Shown here one piece after another: positions 45,360 through 53,162 of a stretch of 64,000 bases of DNA. How positions within the stretch are numbered: position 1 is the first letter of the stretch; each line of letters starts with the position of its first letter. The DNA comes from Lewinellaceae bacterium (GTDB lineage: Bacteria > Bacteroidota > Bacteroidia > Chitinophagales > Saprospiraceae). A program made the translations under genes and the position numbers. A model generated the notes under the pieces. It worked only from the letters and a program-made list of their open reading frames with translations, was not told the DNA's origin and ran no database searches. The stretch spans positions 620,001 to 684,000 of the forward strand of contig JACJXX010000001.1 in NCBI GenBank assembly GCA_020636435.1, in the 5' to 3' direction.

Positions 45360-47306
45360 CTAGTGCTTCTCATACCCCTCATCATAAACCCGAATAAACG
45401 CCACCTCCTCCACCTCCTCTATCGGCCGCAGCTCGTACACCCGCTTCTCCGAGAACTCGCCCGCGTAGGGGTGGTCGAAATCGGCGAAAGCGGAAGCGCC
45501 TGACCGGTTGTCCTTTTCGCGGACGAACTCCCGGCCCAACACCAGGCCGATCTTGCCATAGTCATTGAAGAAGTACTCCTGCAGCAAGGGGATGATGTGC
45601 AATTCGAAGGCGGCTTTCAGGCCGTCGAGGTCCTGCACGTCCAGGAAGTAGGCGTGGCCGATCTGGTAGTCTTCGCCGATGAGCAGTTCCAGGCGGCGGT
45701 TGATGGCTTCCAGCAAGCGTTGCAGGTCGACGCCGGCAGCCTGCGGGCCGCTGGCCAGTTTCGGGATGAGATCGGGCCGGGCGGGCACGGCCCGGAAGGC
45801 GAAGCGGCGGCGCAGGGCGACATCCAGCGCCTCGGCGGAGCGGTCGGTGGTATTCATCGTTCCGATGAGGTGGAGGTTCGGCGGCACGGCGAAGAGCTCC
45901 TTGGAGTAAGGCAGCAGGACGGTGGTGGCTTCGCTGCGGCCATCGCGCTTGTCCTCTTCCAGCAGCGTAATGAGTTCTCCGAAGATGGCCGGGATATTGC
46001 CCCGGTTGATCTCGTCGATGATGAGGACGTATTTGTTGCACTGGGATAGAATGTGGTCCGGCACCAGAGGCAGTTCAAAAGGCAGGCCGAACTCGTCCAG
46101 TTTCAAGGAGTAGGGGTCGCTTTCCGTGCCATTCTCCTCTTCCTCGTTCAGGATGTAGCTGGCCTCAAACCTTTTCAGCTCCAGGAATACGCTCCAGTAC
46201 AGGGAAGGGTCGACATCGCCGATGATGGACCGCAGGTCGCCGCCGGTTGCCTCGATCTGATCGGCAGTTTCCAGCTTCTGATACATCAACTGCAGGTTCT
46301 TCTTCTTTATGGGCTGAACGGCGAAAGACTTGGGTTGGCGCAACGACAGGTCTCCGTAAGGAAGGATGCGGTGCAGGATGATCCGGCCGCTCTGCTCGCC
46401 CTCGAAGGAATCCACTTCTTCCTCTTTGAGATAATCCAGGAAGGCGTTGTACACCTGATTGAACTCCAGGGCAGGGCCTTCCGCCGGGTAATGCCGGTAA
46501 ACCGATTCCAGCACCGAACGGTGGGCATCCCGGCACAAGACTTTAAAGATGCCGTTTTCCACCCGGTAGAGCACCTGCTCGTTCAGCGTGTAAGGCTTGA
46601 TGCCCTCCACAAAATCCTCGTAGGAAAAAGACTGGTGAAAAGTGACGAAGGCCACCCTGCCGGCCCGCACATATTCGTTGAAGCGGCGGCGCAGCTCGTG
46701 GCGGCTTTCCAGCGCCAGTTCGTCCAGAGGCCGCCCTTCGATGATCGACAGGGCATAGTTGGCCGTCAGGTAGGTCTTGCCGGTGCCGGGCGGGCCGTAG
46801 AGGATGAGGTTGAGGGGGTGCGCGGCGCCGGCAACCACTTCGTAATCCGCCGACGGTTCATTGACGAGGTCGAGCTGCCGGACCAGGCTCTCCAGTTCCC
46901 GGTACTGGGCATCGGTAGCCACGTAGTTGGCGCCCGGCAGGCCTGCGTGGAAGTGCTCGAAAGCGGGCGAATCCGGAAGCATGGCGGGTGTGATGGGACG
47001 GTTCCAGAGGTTGTATTCTATCTGCAAAGGGACGCGGGTGCCGAAGGGCGGCGGCTTTTTGTAAAAAGGCAGTTCAGAACCAGGCACAGCCATCTCGGAA
47101 GGGTTGCCGACAACCGTGGCTAACGCGTAACACCCGGCGCTCTTGCCCGTTTGCCAGATGATGGCCTTATCCCCTTTTTTGACCTTATCTTTATGAACTC
47201 TCAGCTCGAAAGTCGACAGGGCGCCCACCCGAAGGGCGCTCCGGAGCCGAAACGATTTGGGATGCGCCTGAAAAAGCCAGTATTTTATGGCTCGTTCTTC
47301 CTCCAT
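45360..47306 (-). CDS. EVE domain-McrB-type AAA+ GTPase/ATPase fusion
   Basis: This encodes 648 aa. Residues ~8-135 are an EVE (PUA-like) modified-base reader (KYWLFQAHPKSFRL, KKGDKAIIWQTGKSAGCYALA). The AAA+ domain has Walker A LYGPPGTGKTYL, the FHQSFSYEDFVEGIKP block, Walker B YVLIIDEINRGNIPAIFGEL and the McrB-specific GTMNTTDRS. McrB assembles into a GTP-dependent motor that drives the McrC nuclease on modified DNA. Neither neighbour is McrC: on the downstream side lies the palindrome and the convergent PKD gene. It could use a distant McrC or act alone. Confidence 0.9.
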   Translation of the reverse strand: MEEERAIKYWLFQAHPKSFRLRSALRVGALSTFELRVHKDKVKKGDKAIIWQTGKSAGCYALATVVGNPSEMAVPGSELPFYKKPPPFGTRVPLQIEYNLWNRPITPAMLPDSPAFEHFHAGLPGANYVATDAQYRELESLVRQLDLVNEPSADYEVVAGAAHPLNLILYGPPGTGKTYLTANYALSIIEGRPLDELALESRHELRRRFNEYVRAGRVAFVTFHQSFSYEDFVEGIKPYTLNEQVLYRVENGIFKVLCRDAHRSVLESVYRHYPAEGPALEFNQVYNAFLDYLKEEEVDSFEGEQSGRIILHRILPYGDLSLRQPKSFAVQPIKKKNLQLMYQKLETADQIEATGGDLRSIIGDVDPSLYWSVFLELKRFEASYILNEEEENGTESDPYSLKLDEFGLPFELPLVPDHILSQCNKYVLIIDEINRGNIPAIFGELITLLEEDKRDGRSEATTVLLPYSKELFAVPPNLHLIGTMNTTDRSAEALDVALRRRFAFRAVPARPDLIPKLASGPQAAGVDLQRLLEAINRRLELLIGEDYQIGHAYFLDVQDLDGLKAAFELHIIPLLQEYFFNDYGKIGLVLGREFVREKDNRSGASAFADFDHPYAGEFSEKRVYELRPIEEVEEVAFIRVYDEGYEKH

Positions 47307-47408
47307 ACAGGCTAAAATGCTTTGCGGATAAAGTTAACTTTTTTTGCCGCAATAAAAACAGGTGAAACATTATCCATGCCCGGAAGTTTTATCAGAAACG
47401 AACTTGTC

Positions 47409-47903
47409 ATGGAAGAAGCCCTCTATACTTTTACCCCCGACAACAGCGCTTCGGCCCAAACTGCCTGGTTTGCAGCGGTTATTGCCCTGGGGGCGCTGGC
47501 CGGGATGGTTGCTATGCTGAAAAAAAAGGCGCAGGGGCGCAACCACAACTTAAACATGCTGGCGGCCATGCTGCTGTTCTTCGTCCTGTTGATCAGCAGT
47601 GGAACCGCCTTTTTCAGCTGGTGGAAAATTCAAAAATCCGGGCCGGTGGCCGTCTACGCAGATGCTGTAGAAACGCCTTATGGAAGGGCTGCTTTCAGCA
47701 CCGTCAAAGATGCTTACATACACGTCGACAACCAGCCCTCGCTAATCAGCCCGGGCCGGAATGTGCGGACGACAAAGATGCTGGTCATTGAAGAGCGGAG
47801 CGGCAAAACTCATGTAATGTCGGAGGAAGATTATCCCATAAAAGAGATGCTTCCGGCAATAAAGAGCGCCTTTAAAGCCTGGCAACAAAAACAAACGGAA
47901 TAA
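47409..47903 (+). CDS. Two-helix membrane protein, unknown
   Basis: This encodes 164 aa, with the start chosen at 47409 (MEEALYTF); an ATG at 47322 would add a leader overlapping the divergent promoter. Two hydrophobic helices (AWFAAVIALGALAGMVAML and MLAAMLLFFVLLISSGTAFF) are followed by a soluble ~85-residue domain beginning GPVAVYADAVETPYGRAAFS, which looks like a PH-like beta structure. It is divergent from the EVE-McrB gene by about 100 bp. The family is not recognised. Confidence 0.6.
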   Translation: MEEALYTFTPDNSASAQTAWFAAVIALGALAGMVAMLKKKAQGRNHNLNMLAAMLLFFVLLISSGTAFFSWWKIQKSGPVAVYADAVETPYGRAAFSTVKDAYIHVDNQPSLISPGRNVRTTKMLVIEERSGKTHVMSEEDYPIKEMLPAIKSAFKAWQQKQTE

Positions 47904-47907
47904 GAAC

Positions 47908-48279
47908 CTAATTAATGGAGACGGAACGGCGGATGACCCCGGTAAAAGAACGAAGTTCAATATCGTAGCTGCCGGAACCGAATTGGTTGAAGTCTATTTC
48001 GTAAATGGTATTGACAGGAAGTTCGAAAACATCCTCCCGAAGCACCACTTCTCCGCCTTTGCGGCGAACCAGAATGTTGCTCAGGTTGACACTGAGGCTC
48101 TCGAAGTCGATGTAAAATACTTTGTTTTCCTCGTCGGCATAAAAAGCCCAGCTGTCATTGTTCAATTCCAGCAAGCCGGCGCCGGAAGAAGTGGAAGCCG
48201 AAGCGGAAGAAGATTGTGCAATGCCAACCATGGAAATAAAAAAGAGGAGAGAAACCAAAAGCGTAAATTTCCGATGCAT
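47908..48279 (-). CDS. Small secreted protein, unknown
   Basis: This encodes 123 aa from the ATG at 48279. It has a signal peptide (KFTLLVSLLFFISMVGIAQ), a Ser/Ala linker (SSSASASTSSGAG) and about 85 residues of beta-rich sequence (DSWAFYADEENKVFYIDFES, LSNILVRRKGGEVVLREDVF, IYEIDFNQFGSGSYDIELRS). The ending resembles DUF3244/Fn3-like or sorting-domain-like strands, but the NPxxxxLxL opening is missing, so I do not assign T9SS export. It converges with the two-helix membrane protein gene, with stops 4 bp apart. Confidence 0.6.
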   Translation of the reverse strand: MHRKFTLLVSLLFFISMVGIAQSSSASASTSSGAGLLELNNDSWAFYADEENKVFYIDFESLSVNLSNILVRRKGGEVVLREDVFELPVNTIYEIDFNQFGSGSYDIELRSFTGVIRRSVSIN

Positions 48280-48552
48280 GATCTTTAAGTCATTTTGTAA
48301 ACGTCCATGAGAGTATGGATGCAAATATAGATATTAATCCCAAACGAAAAAAATAACTTTTGGGCCCCAAAAAAAAAATTCGCCGGCAGGAAACAGTTCG
48401 GGCAGGGATTGAAAGAAAAAAAACTTTAAACAAAATTTTAATCGGCAATTATTTTGTTTGAAAAATTTTATTCCAGGCCGGCAAAATTAAATTCTTGTTA
48501 AGAAAGTGTTAAATACACACTATGGGCAGGTTGGTTGTTGGCTGTTGCTGCA
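48280..48552. other. AT-rich upstream region of the small secreted gene
   Basis: This is strongly A/T-rich sequence with several A- and T-runs (for example 48345-48380 and 48420-48470) and no gene. Curved DNA or the promoter of the 48279 gene is likely; I cannot place its boxes with confidence. Confidence 0.35.
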
Positions 48553-48620
48553 GGGCATTTGTTGGGCCGTGTAAGTGTGTAAGAGCAAAGGGGCTCTCAG
48601 TCATTTACACCTTTACACTT
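48553..48620. repeat. Dispersed hairpin repeat downstream of Nudix gene
   Basis: GGGCATTTGTTGGGCC is followed by GTGTAAGTGTGTAAGAGC, which can pair with GCTCTCAGTCATTTACACCT... on its right side, forming a hairpin that begins 9 bp beyond the Nudix stop. A similar segment is at 51736-51800 (GGACATTTGCTGGGCC ... AAAGGGGTTCCCA). It may serve as terminator here. Confidence 0.45.
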
Positions 48621-48628
48621 TTCCACCT

Positions 48629-49255
48629 TTACACAACCAAATCCCCTGCCAACAAGTCCCGAATATTCCCATAGACCACAGGGTTGGCATCCAGGAAGGT
48701 TTTCGGATTGCGCCATTCGGCGTGTTCGATGCCTTCTTCGGCCTGTGGCTGGAGCGCTTCTTTTTCTGCCTTCATCCGGTGCCAGTAGGTGTACTTGAGA
48801 ATGTGCCGGTTCTTGTGGTCGCGGTAGGTGTGGTAAGTCACGCCCAGGTACTCGCCCAGTTCTGCGGAGGAGAGGCCGGTCTCCTCCAAAACCTCCCGGA
48901 CGGCGGCCGCTTCGCGGCTCTCTCCTTTATCGATTTTGCCTTTGGGCAAATCCCAGTGGTCTCGTTTAAAGATCAGGAGCACCTCCCCTTCATCGTTGTA
49001 AACCAGCCCGCCTGCCGCTTCGACGGCCTTGAAATGGCCGGCAAAATCTTCGAAGAGCCGGTGGACATCGTCGGAGAAGACGGTTACGGAATCAAACCTG
49101 GTATTTTTTTCCAGCATATCCAGGAAGTTGAGCAGCAGCCTGGGATTGCCCATATAACGGGTGACGATGTTTTTGTCATCGGCGAAAGGGGCTCCTCCGG
49201 CCTCCTCTGTATTGGCGAGGAAGAGGGGCGTTCCGTTGATATAGATTTTGTACAT
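48629..49255 (-). CDS. Nudix hydrolase
   Basis: This encodes 208 aa. The Nudix box is complete: GKIDKGESREAAAVREVLEE followed by TGL. It sits at residues ~105-127 within KRDHWDLPKGKIDKGES, next to VYNDEGEVLLIFKR. An N-terminal ~75-residue extension (INGTPLFLANTEEAGGAPFA, LLLNFLDMLEK) is not part of the Nudix fold. The substrate cannot be read from sequence; nucleotide-sugar or diadenosine polyphosphates are typical. It is divergent from pyrE with a 51-bp gap, which suggests shared control in nucleotide metabolism. Confidence 0.9.
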   Translation of the reverse strand: MYKIYINGTPLFLANTEEAGGAPFADDKNIVTRYMGNPRLLLNFLDMLEKNTRFDSVTVFSDDVHRLFEDFAGHFKAVEAAGGLVYNDEGEVLLIFKRDHWDLPKGKIDKGESREAAAVREVLEETGLSSAELGEYLGVTYHTYRDHKNRHILKYTYWHRMKAEKEALQPQAEEGIEHAEWRNPKTFLDANPVVYGNIRDLLAGDLVV

Positions 49256-49306
49256 TTACACCTGTTTAAATTTGCCGCCGGCGCGGCGCAAAACTGATTC
49301 AAGGGT

Positions 49307-49933
49307 ATGAATATCGCTTCCGAAGTAGCCAAAAGGCTGCTGCAAATTAATGCAATAAAATTGAGTCCCCAAAACCCATTCACCTGGGCCAGCGGGATAA
49401 AGTCGCCCATTTATTGCGACAACCGCATCGTTCTGTCCTATCCTGGCATCCGCCGCTTCATCATCGACAGCTTTGCCCAAAAGGCGGAGGCATTCAAACC
49501 CTTCGACACCATCGCCGGGGTAGCCACCGCCGGGATCGCCCACGGCGCCCTGCTGGCTGAGCAACTGGCCCTGCCCTTTATATATGTGCGTTCCAAGCCT
49601 AAGGGCCACGGCCGGCAGAACCAGGTAGAAGGGGAACTCCGCCCCGGCGCCCGAATCCTGGTGATCGAAGACCTCATTTCCACCGGCGGCAGTTGCCTGA
49701 AGGCCGTGGAGGCCTTGCGCGAAACCGGCTGCGATGTTTCGGGAGTGCTGGCCATTTTCACCTATGGCCTCGAAGAGGCTTCCGCCGCCTTCGAAAAGGC
49801 TGGATGCTCTTTTGACACCCTTAGTTCCTATCCCGTGCTCCTTGAAGAAGCCTTGCAGGAGAACCTCATAGGGCAGGAAGAGATGAAAACCCTAAAGGAG
49901 TGGAGGGAAGACCCCGGGAGGTGGGGGAGGTGA
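49307..49933 (+). CDS. pyrE: Orotate phosphoribosyltransferase
   Basis: This encodes 208 aa and catalyses orotate + PRPP to OMP in pyrimidine synthesis. The PRPP-binding motif is ILVIEDLISTGGSC. The flexible-loop residues FIYVRSKPKGHGRQNQVEG and the substrate pocket SGIKSPIYCDNR are in the expected order, with VATAGIAHGALLAEQLALPF between them. It is a cytoplasmic dimer. The last ~45 residues (SYPVLLEEALQENLIGQEE) are typical of the Bacteroidota form. A stem-loop lies 8 bp after the stop. Confidence 0.95.
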   Translation: MNIASEVAKRLLQINAIKLSPQNPFTWASGIKSPIYCDNRIVLSYPGIRRFIIDSFAQKAEAFKPFDTIAGVATAGIAHGALLAEQLALPFIYVRSKPKGHGRQNQVEGELRPGARILVIEDLISTGGSCLKAVEALRETGCDVSGVLAIFTYGLEEASAAFEKAGCSFDTLSSYPVLLEEALQENLIGQEEMKTLKEWREDPGRWGR

Positions 49934-49940
49934 CGGGTGC

Positions 49941-49973
49941 ATAGGGCCAGAAGCAATTGACCTGTGGCCCTAT
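49941..49973 (+). terminator. Stem-loop after pyrE, possible terminator
   Basis: ATAGGGCCA (49941-49949) and TGGCCCTAT (49965-49973) form a perfect 9-bp stem with a 15-nt loop immediately downstream of the pyrE stop. No T-run follows, so intrinsic termination is only possible, not shown. The rest of the 515-bp gap to the M42 gene holds no recognisable gene. Confidence 0.4.
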
Positions 49974-50284
49974 CAAAATCAAACGGGTGCAATTCTGGTT
50001 TGTACTCCCTTGTGGTTTTCGGCATGAAAACGTCTGAAATGTGCTCTATCAATGGCTTCATGGTTCCCTTGGCCCATGGTTTGCGGGGCACGGGCGGCCC
50101 AACAATAGGCCAATGCAGCCATAGAACCATCAATTTCAGGGCATTTCCCCAAGCGATGCGCCAAAGGGGTACAAATAGGAATCGCACCCTATCAAACCAT
50201 AAACGCCCTCTAACCTCCTGTTTTTGAAGGCAGTAAATTTTACAAATTTCAGGGTCATTCTGCACAGCAGGTTGCATTTATTTT

Positions 50285-50292
50285 TATCTTTG
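50285..50292 (+). promoter_or_regulatory. TAnnTTTG -7 box upstream of the M42 peptidase gene
   Basis: TATCTTTG is an exact match to the Bacteroidota -7 consensus. The nearest upstream TTG (50272-50274) is too close to be the -33 element, so the match may be incomplete. If used, it gives a leader of about 150 nt before the ATG at 50449. Confidence 0.35.
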
Positions 50293-50448
50293 CCGGTCGA
50301 TTGAACACCGCTTTCGCCGGGCAGCTAGTGCGACCAGAACGAAATAACCGGGCAGTTTCGGCAGCCCATATAGCCAGGTTTACAGGGCTCTTAACTGCCC
50401 CGTTAATTCGTGCCGCTTGGACTAGCGGGCGTGGAATTAAAAAGTCAA

Positions 50449-51540
50449 ATGAACGGAATGTCTGTCATTACACCCAAGTCTGAAGCCTTCTTGAAAAAAT
50501 ACCTGAACAACGCCTCTCCCACTGGTTTTGAGGCTTCAGGCCAAAAGCTCTGGCTCGAATACATCAAGCCTTACATTGACGAGTGGCATCTCGACAATTA
50601 CGGAACGGCCTACGGGCTGATCAACCCGGGCAAGGATTACCGGGTGGTGATCGAAGGCCATGCCGACGAAATCTCCTGGTTCGTGCACTATATTTCCGAC
50701 GACGGCTTTCTCAACGTCATCCGCAACGGTGGTTCCGACCACCTCATCGCCCCCTCCAAGCGGGTGAACATACACACCAAAAAAGGCATCGTAAAGGGAG
50801 TCTTCGGCTGGCCGGCCATCCACATGCGCCGGGGGGAAGACGCCGCCAAAATGGTGCCCAAGCCCGAAAACATCTTCATCGACGTGGGCGCCAAAGACAA
50901 GGACGAGGTACTGGCCATGGGCATTCATGTCGGCTGTGTGATCACCTACGAGGACGAGATGTCCGTGCTCAACGACAGATACTACGTCGGGCGGGCGCTG
51001 GATAACCGCATGGGCGGCTTTTGCATCGCCGAAGTGGCGCGCCTGCTCCGGGAAAACAAGATCGAGCTGCCCTATACCCTCTATCTGGTCAACTCCGTGC
51101 AGGAAGAAGTGGGCCTTCGCGGCGCCGAAATGGTGGCCCAGGCCATCAAACCTAATGTGGCGATCGTTACCGATGTCACGCACGATACGCATACGCCCCT
51201 GGTCAGCAGCAAAAAGAACGGGGATGTGAAAAGCGGCAACGGCCCCTCGGTGACCTATGCGCCGGCCGTTCACAACAAACTGCTCAACCTGATCATAGAT
51301 ACCGCTGAGGAGAAAAAAATCCCCGTTCAGCGGGAAGCAGCTTCCCGCCGCACCGGCACCGATACAGATGCTTTTGCTTATTCCAACGGGGGCGTGCCCT
51401 CCGCCTTGATCTCCCTGCCGCTGCGCTACATGCACACCACCGTGGAGATGGCCCACAAGGAGGATGTGAGCCATGTGATCCGGTTGATCTACGAAGTGCT
51501 GCAAAAAATTGAAAACTGGCACAATTTCAAGTACTTTTAG
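50449..51540 (+). CDS. M42 family metallopeptidase (glutamyl-aminopeptidase type)
   Basis: This encodes 363 aa from the ATG at 50449 (MNGMSVITP; the ATG at 50458 is also possible). The dinuclear Zn/Co aminopeptidase features are visible: EGHADEISWFV (metal His/Asp region), GRALDNRMGGFCIAEVARLL (bridging Asp), NSVQEEVGLRGAEMVA (catalytic Glu pair), ATG-like loop VTDVTHDTHTP and the final HTTVEMAHKEDV (metal His). These are cytoplasmic TET-type aminopeptidases that trim peptides. It stands alone in the plus direction between intergenic palindromes. Confidence 0.9.
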   Translation: MNGMSVITPKSEAFLKKYLNNASPTGFEASGQKLWLEYIKPYIDEWHLDNYGTAYGLINPGKDYRVVIEGHADEISWFVHYISDDGFLNVIRNGGSDHLIAPSKRVNIHTKKGIVKGVFGWPAIHMRRGEDAAKMVPKPENIFIDVGAKDKDEVLAMGIHVGCVITYEDEMSVLNDRYYVGRALDNRMGGFCIAEVARLLRENKIELPYTLYLVNSVQEEVGLRGAEMVAQAIKPNVAIVTDVTHDTHTPLVSSKKNGDVKSGNGPSVTYAPAVHNKLLNLIIDTAEEKKIPVQREAASRRTGTDTDAFAYSNGGVPSALISLPLRYMHTTVEMAHKEDVSHVIRLIYEVLQKIENWHNFKYF

Positions 51541-51550
51541 GGTATCTACG

Positions 51551-51733
51551 TATCTACGTAACTTCTCAATAAATGGGAATGAAACCTGTCGTCCCTACCA
51601 CATAGTGGCCCCTTTGGGGCAGGACTCCAACAACGCTAAACCCCATTTCCAGGGCCTCGCGGCCCTGGCAACGGCCTTTCGTCCTTACAGGACTGGCCGC
51701 AAAACGAGATTTATTGAGAAGCTACGTATCTAC
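51551..51733. repeat. Inverted-repeat element after M42 gene
   Basis: TACGTAACTTCTCAATAAA (51555-51573) is complementary, with one mismatch, to TTTATTGAGAAGCTACGTA (51710-51728). Between them are GGCCCCTTTGGGGC and CCAGGGCCTCGCGGCCCTGG palindromes and AGGACT words. A MITE- or REP-type insertion is likely. The left end starts 11 bp beyond the M42 stop. Confidence 0.55.
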
Positions 51734-51735
51734 TG

Positions 51736-51800
51736 GACATTTGCTGGGCCCCGCATAAATGCGTAAGGGTGTAAATGTGAAAAAGAAAGGGGTTCCCAAA
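51736..51800. repeat. Dispersed repeat related to 48553-48620
   Basis: GGACATTTGCTGGGCC, then GTAAGGGTGTAAATGTG and AAAGGGGTTCCCA follow the same order as at 48553-48602. It lies directly before the UbiA-like start codon and may contribute its leader. Confidence 0.4.
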
Positions 51801-51802
51801 CC

Positions 51803-52693
51803 ATGGAACCCAAAAAGCCCAGTAGTATGACTCCGATTATGTTGCTATTCCGGGCCATCGTCGACTTCATTCTGTACAGCAACCTTTGGATTGCCCTGGC
51901 TGCCCTGGCCCTGGCAGCACAAACCCAGCTTTTGCTCAGCGGCAGGATAACCCCTACCCCTCTGCTGGGCTTCATCTTTTTCGCCACCCTTTTATTGTAT
52001 GCCGTTCATCGGATTGTTGGGTTGGAAAAGGCACAACCCTTCCTGAAAACGGGCCGTTTTTTTGTTGTCTCGCGTTTTCGCAGGCAAATTATGGCATTCG
52101 CCGCCGCCGCCGGGATTGGGGCGGCCGCCTTCTTCTTTCAACTATCCTTCCGGCTGCAACTGGCCGCCATAGCCCCCAGCCTGACCGCCCTGGGCTATGT
52201 CTTGCCCTTCCTCAGCGGGCGCCGGCGCCTTCGCGACCTCAACTACATCAAAAATTTCCTCGTGGCTTTCGCCTGGAGCTGGGTCACCGTGCTGCTGCCC
52301 GCCCTGGAAATGGGCATGGGCTGGAGCTTGCCCATGATTGTCATGCTGCTGGAACGCGCCTTTTTCATCTTCGCTATTTCCCTGCCCTTTGATATCCGCG
52401 ACCTGGAAGTGGACGCTTACAATCAGGTGAAGACTTTGCCCGCCCAGTTGGGCCGCCGGCGCACCAAAGCGTTGGCTCTCGCCTGCCTGCTGGCGATGGC
52501 TGCCCTGGCCGGAGTGAACTACCATATCGACGTGTACAGTAGCGGCACATTCTCTGCCCTGCTGCTCTCCGGGCTGGCCGCTTTCGCCCTGATCTGTTTC
52601 GCTGATAAGGTCAAACACGACTATTACTTTAGCGGGCTGATCGATGGGGTGATGGTGTTGCAGTTAGGACTGGTGTGTTTGCTGCAGGCCTGA
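51803..52693 (+). CDS. UbiA-like prenyltransferase-family membrane protein
   Basis: This encodes 296 aa with eight to nine membrane helices. The second Asp-rich motif of UbiA enzymes is recognisable as LPFDIRDLEVDAYNQVKTLP, followed by an AQLGRRRTKALA helix. The first NxxxDxxxD motif, expected after helix 2, is not evident: the place reads LLLYAVHRIVGLEKA. Such proteins transfer prenyl chains to quinone, heme or lipid acceptors; loss of the first motif leaves the activity uncertain. An alternative start is at residue 9 (MTPIML). No quinone biosynthesis genes are adjacent. Confidence 0.7.
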   Translation: MEPKKPSSMTPIMLLFRAIVDFILYSNLWIALAALALAAQTQLLLSGRITPTPLLGFIFFATLLLYAVHRIVGLEKAQPFLKTGRFFVVSRFRRQIMAFAAAAGIGAAAFFFQLSFRLQLAAIAPSLTALGYVLPFLSGRRRLRDLNYIKNFLVAFAWSWVTVLLPALEMGMGWSLPMIVMLLERAFFIFAISLPFDIRDLEVDAYNQVKTLPAQLGRRRTKALALACLLAMAALAGVNYHIDVYSSGTFSALLLSGLAAFALICFADKVKHDYYFSGLIDGVMVLQLGLVCLLQA

Positions 52694-53079
52694 CAGGCTG
52701 CCGCCCGGCGCCTAACTCACCCCCGCCCTCGCTGTAGTGCCGCAGGTTATAGTTTTATAGGCCGTTAGCATTACAAGCCCAAATGGAAATGGAACGCGGA
52801 TAGGCACGGATTAGGCGGATGTCGCGGATTATGGCGTACAAAAGCTGCGGATTTTCACAGATTTTCGACACTATTTTTGCGGGTTTCCGCAAAATTAGCG
52901 TCCATTCGCTTTCCATGACCCAATAATGCCCATCCCTCAATAATAAATTTTCAATCCACAGCGTTAGCGCGAGGGCACCCCCTTTCTTAACCTGCGCGGG
53001 AACACCAGGAATAGAGGGGGTAAAGCCCGGTCTTGCTGAGAACTCCCGCATGGCGGCAAATTCCGGGAAGCCCTCTGCA
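52694..53079. other. Intergenic region with degenerate GCGGAT repeats
   Basis: This ~385-bp stretch contains spaced degenerate words (CGCGGAT, CACGGAT, GGCGGAT, CGCGGAT between 52795 and 52828) of the kind found as decayed dispersed repeats. No gene is supported. Confidence 0.4.
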
Positions 53080-53116
53080 TTAACCTTTTTTAACCTTACT
53101 TCAACCCTCCTTAACC
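53080..53116 (+). promoter_or_regulatory. Phased TTAACC array upstream of outer-membrane receptor gene
   Basis: TTAACC occurs at 53080, 53090 and 53111, with TCAA at 53101. The resulting pattern is TTAACC-N4-TTAACC-N5-TCAA-N6-TTAACC. Exactly the same pattern and spacing lies on the opposite strand at 58651-58615 before the histidine kinase gene. A 10-11-bp period is typical of sites bound on one DNA face by response-regulator dimers. The array ends 21 bp before the -7 box. Confidence 0.65.
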
Positions 53117-53137
53117 TACCTTCCCCTCCCCGCCCCC

Positions 53138-53145
53138 TACCTTTG
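53138..53145 (+). promoter_or_regulatory. TAnnTTTG -7 box of receptor gene
   Basis: TACCTTTG matches the -7 consensus exactly and lies 17 bp before the ATG at 53163. The usual -33 TTG is absent, and its place is next to the last TTAACC box, as expected for an activator-dependent promoter. Confidence 0.55.
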
Positions 53146-53162
53146 CCGAAAATCACCCGACT

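Noticed and set aside
49828..50277. A minus-strand gene between pyrE and the M42 peptidase, possibly a transposase remnant
   Set aside because: The frame overlaps the pyrE 3' end, and I recognise no transposase motif in any frame of this region.
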